Positions 63,324-64,000 of a DNA stretch of 64,000 nt are shown here, piece after piece. The notes under the pieces are model-generated. The model saw only the letters and a program-made list of their open reading frames with translations, was not told the DNA's origin and did not search any database. The first letter of the stretch is position 1, and each line of letters opens with the position of its first letter. Origin of the DNA: Beijerinckiaceae bacterium. Its GTDB lineage: Bacteria; Pseudomonadota; Alphaproteobacteria; Rhizobiales; Beijerinckiaceae. The DNA lies in the NCBI GenBank assembly GCA_947452005.1, contig CANGBC010000011.1, positions 1 to 64,000 on the forward strand, read 5' to 3'. Made by a program: the position numbers and the translations under genes.

Positions 63324-64000
63324 ATGCAATTTGGACTCTATGGCACGAATGGCCATGTGACCGTCGGCTCGCCAGAAATTGCCCAGGCAGTCCTCGAAGC
63401 GCGCGGGCCTTTGCCCGAAAGGCGTCAAGACAAGCAATATGAGTTCGGTCTCGATATGATGCTTGAAGCCGAAAAAGCGGGCTTTGACATTATTCTCTTC
63501 GCCGAACGCCATCTCGGGCCCGATCTCACAACATGGGTTGTGGCGGGCGCCATTGGTTCGCGCCTTGAGCGCATGCGCTCCATGGTGGCTGTGCACCCGG
63601 GCCTTTGGCATCCCGCTGTGATTGCCAAATTGTCCATGTCGCTTGATCGTATTTGCAAAGGTGGCATGGCGATCAATCTGGTGACAGGTGCCAGTGAATC
63701 CGAGTTCCAGATGTTTGGCGGAACAGCCTTGATGGAGGATGCCGAGAAGCGCTACACGCGCGCGACCGAGTTCATCAATTTTATCAAGGGCGCTTGGACG
63801 CATGACAAATTTTCGATGCCGGGAGAATTTTTTCCCACCGAGAATTTTGAACTGCGTCTTCGTCCTCGAAATGTCGCTCCACCCGAGATGTTCACCGCCG
63901 CTAATTCAGAAGGGGGGCGAAAAATGGTTGCCGAAACGGGCGATTGGTGGTTCCTGCCCTATGATCGCAACATCACGACAACAGATGAATTGTTGCGCGA
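63324..64000 (+). CDS. LLM-class flavin-dependent monooxygenase, 3' end outside window
   Basis: The frame opens at ATG 63324 (gaaggac upstream) and runs off the window after about 225 residues. MQFGLYGTNGHVTVGSPE, AGFDIILFAERHLGPDLTTW, MRSMVAVHPGLWHPAV and LDRICKGGMAINLVTGA align well with the enzyme at 36522 (AGFDITLIAQRWFGPDLDSW-like region, AAIHPGIFDP, LDRISGGRF). It is a sister of that gene in an equivalent setting behind a TctC gene. The C-terminal third is not visible. Confidence 0.9.
   Translation, partial: MQFGLYGTNGHVTVGSPEIAQAVLEARGPLPERRQDKQYEFGLDMMLEAEKAGFDIILFAERHLGPDLTTWVVAGAIGSRLERMRSMVAVHPGLWHPAVIAKLSMSLDRICKGGMAINLVTGASESEFQMFGGTALMEDAEKRYTRATEFINFIKGAWTHDKFSMPGEFFPTENFELRLRPRNVAPPEMFTAANSEGGRKMVAETGDWWFLPYDRNITTTDELLR

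Noticed and set aside
1-64000. tRNA or rRNA genes and insertion sequences
   Set aside because: No T-arm-like GGTTCGA motifs with matching cloverleaf, no rRNA stretch and no transposase or integrase frame were seen.

Overview
The window is chromosomal DNA from an alphaproteobacterium, most likely of the order Hyphomicrobiales (Rhizobiales). Four things support this: the recA-alaS order, a giant coiled-coil protein resembling the growth-pole-ring protein of polar-growing rhizobia, an Omp25/31-like beta-barrel protein, and two families of short palindromic intergenic repeats of a kind common in this group. The genus cannot be fixed from sequence alone. No rRNA, tRNA, CRISPR array, insertion sequence or prophage was seen.

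Region 1 (1-10.0 kb) is housekeeping: the 3' end of recA, alaS, a universal stress protein, a SixA-like phosphatase, an adrenodoxin-type ferredoxin, an Hpt-like protein whose phosphoacceptor His position holds Arg, and a 1384-residue membrane-anchored coiled-coil protein proposed to be a GPR/RgsE-type polar growth factor. Region 2 (10.0-15.4 kb, minus strand) is an MCE/Mla-type lipid or hydrophobic-substrate importer (STAS-MlaE, MlaF, MlaD, auxiliary lipoprotein; LinKLMN order), led by an XRE-cupin regulator and a DMT exporter. Region 3 (15.6-21.0 kb, minus strand) has two half-size ChrA proteins, a rhodanese, cytochrome c' and a diheme cytochrome c, then a glycerate kinase coupled to a PuuE-type allantoinase. 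Region 4 (21.0-31.1 kb, plus strand) is a LysR regulator followed by a probable catabolic operon: HyuA/HyuB hydantoinase-oxoprolinase, an SsuABC/TauABC-like importer, an SDR, a class II aldolase-like protein and an FAH-family hydrolase. With PuuE and glycerate kinase next door, a nitrogen-heterocycle (allantoin or hydantoin-like) pathway is the best guess.

Region 5 (31.2-64 kb) is accessory-looking and catabolic. It holds seven tripartite-tricarboxylate-transporter (TctC/Bug-type) substrate-binding proteins and no TctA or TctB membrane subunit. Each lies beside a different set of enzymes: amidohydrolases, a ThDP enzyme, luciferase-like flavin monooxygenases, a CoA-transferase, a thiolase-like/DUF35 pair, a cupin, SDRs and alpha/beta hydrolases. 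A TctC gene followed by a luciferase-like monooxygenase gene of the same subfamily occurs twice (35.5-37.5 kb and 62.3-64 kb). Interspersed are cell-envelope genes (YihY, GT25 and a degenerate GT25-like partner, GT39, Omp) and a secreted peroxiredoxin.

Two repeat families punctuate the intergenic spaces. One is a ~80-100 bp palindrome with ends cgtcattgcgag/ctcgcaatgacg (five near-complete copies and several fragments). The other is a ~140 bp MITE-like element with perfect 17-bp terminal inverted repeats (two copies and a fragment). One copy of the first lies inside the mla operon; one copy of the second fills the divergent puuE/LysR promoter region.
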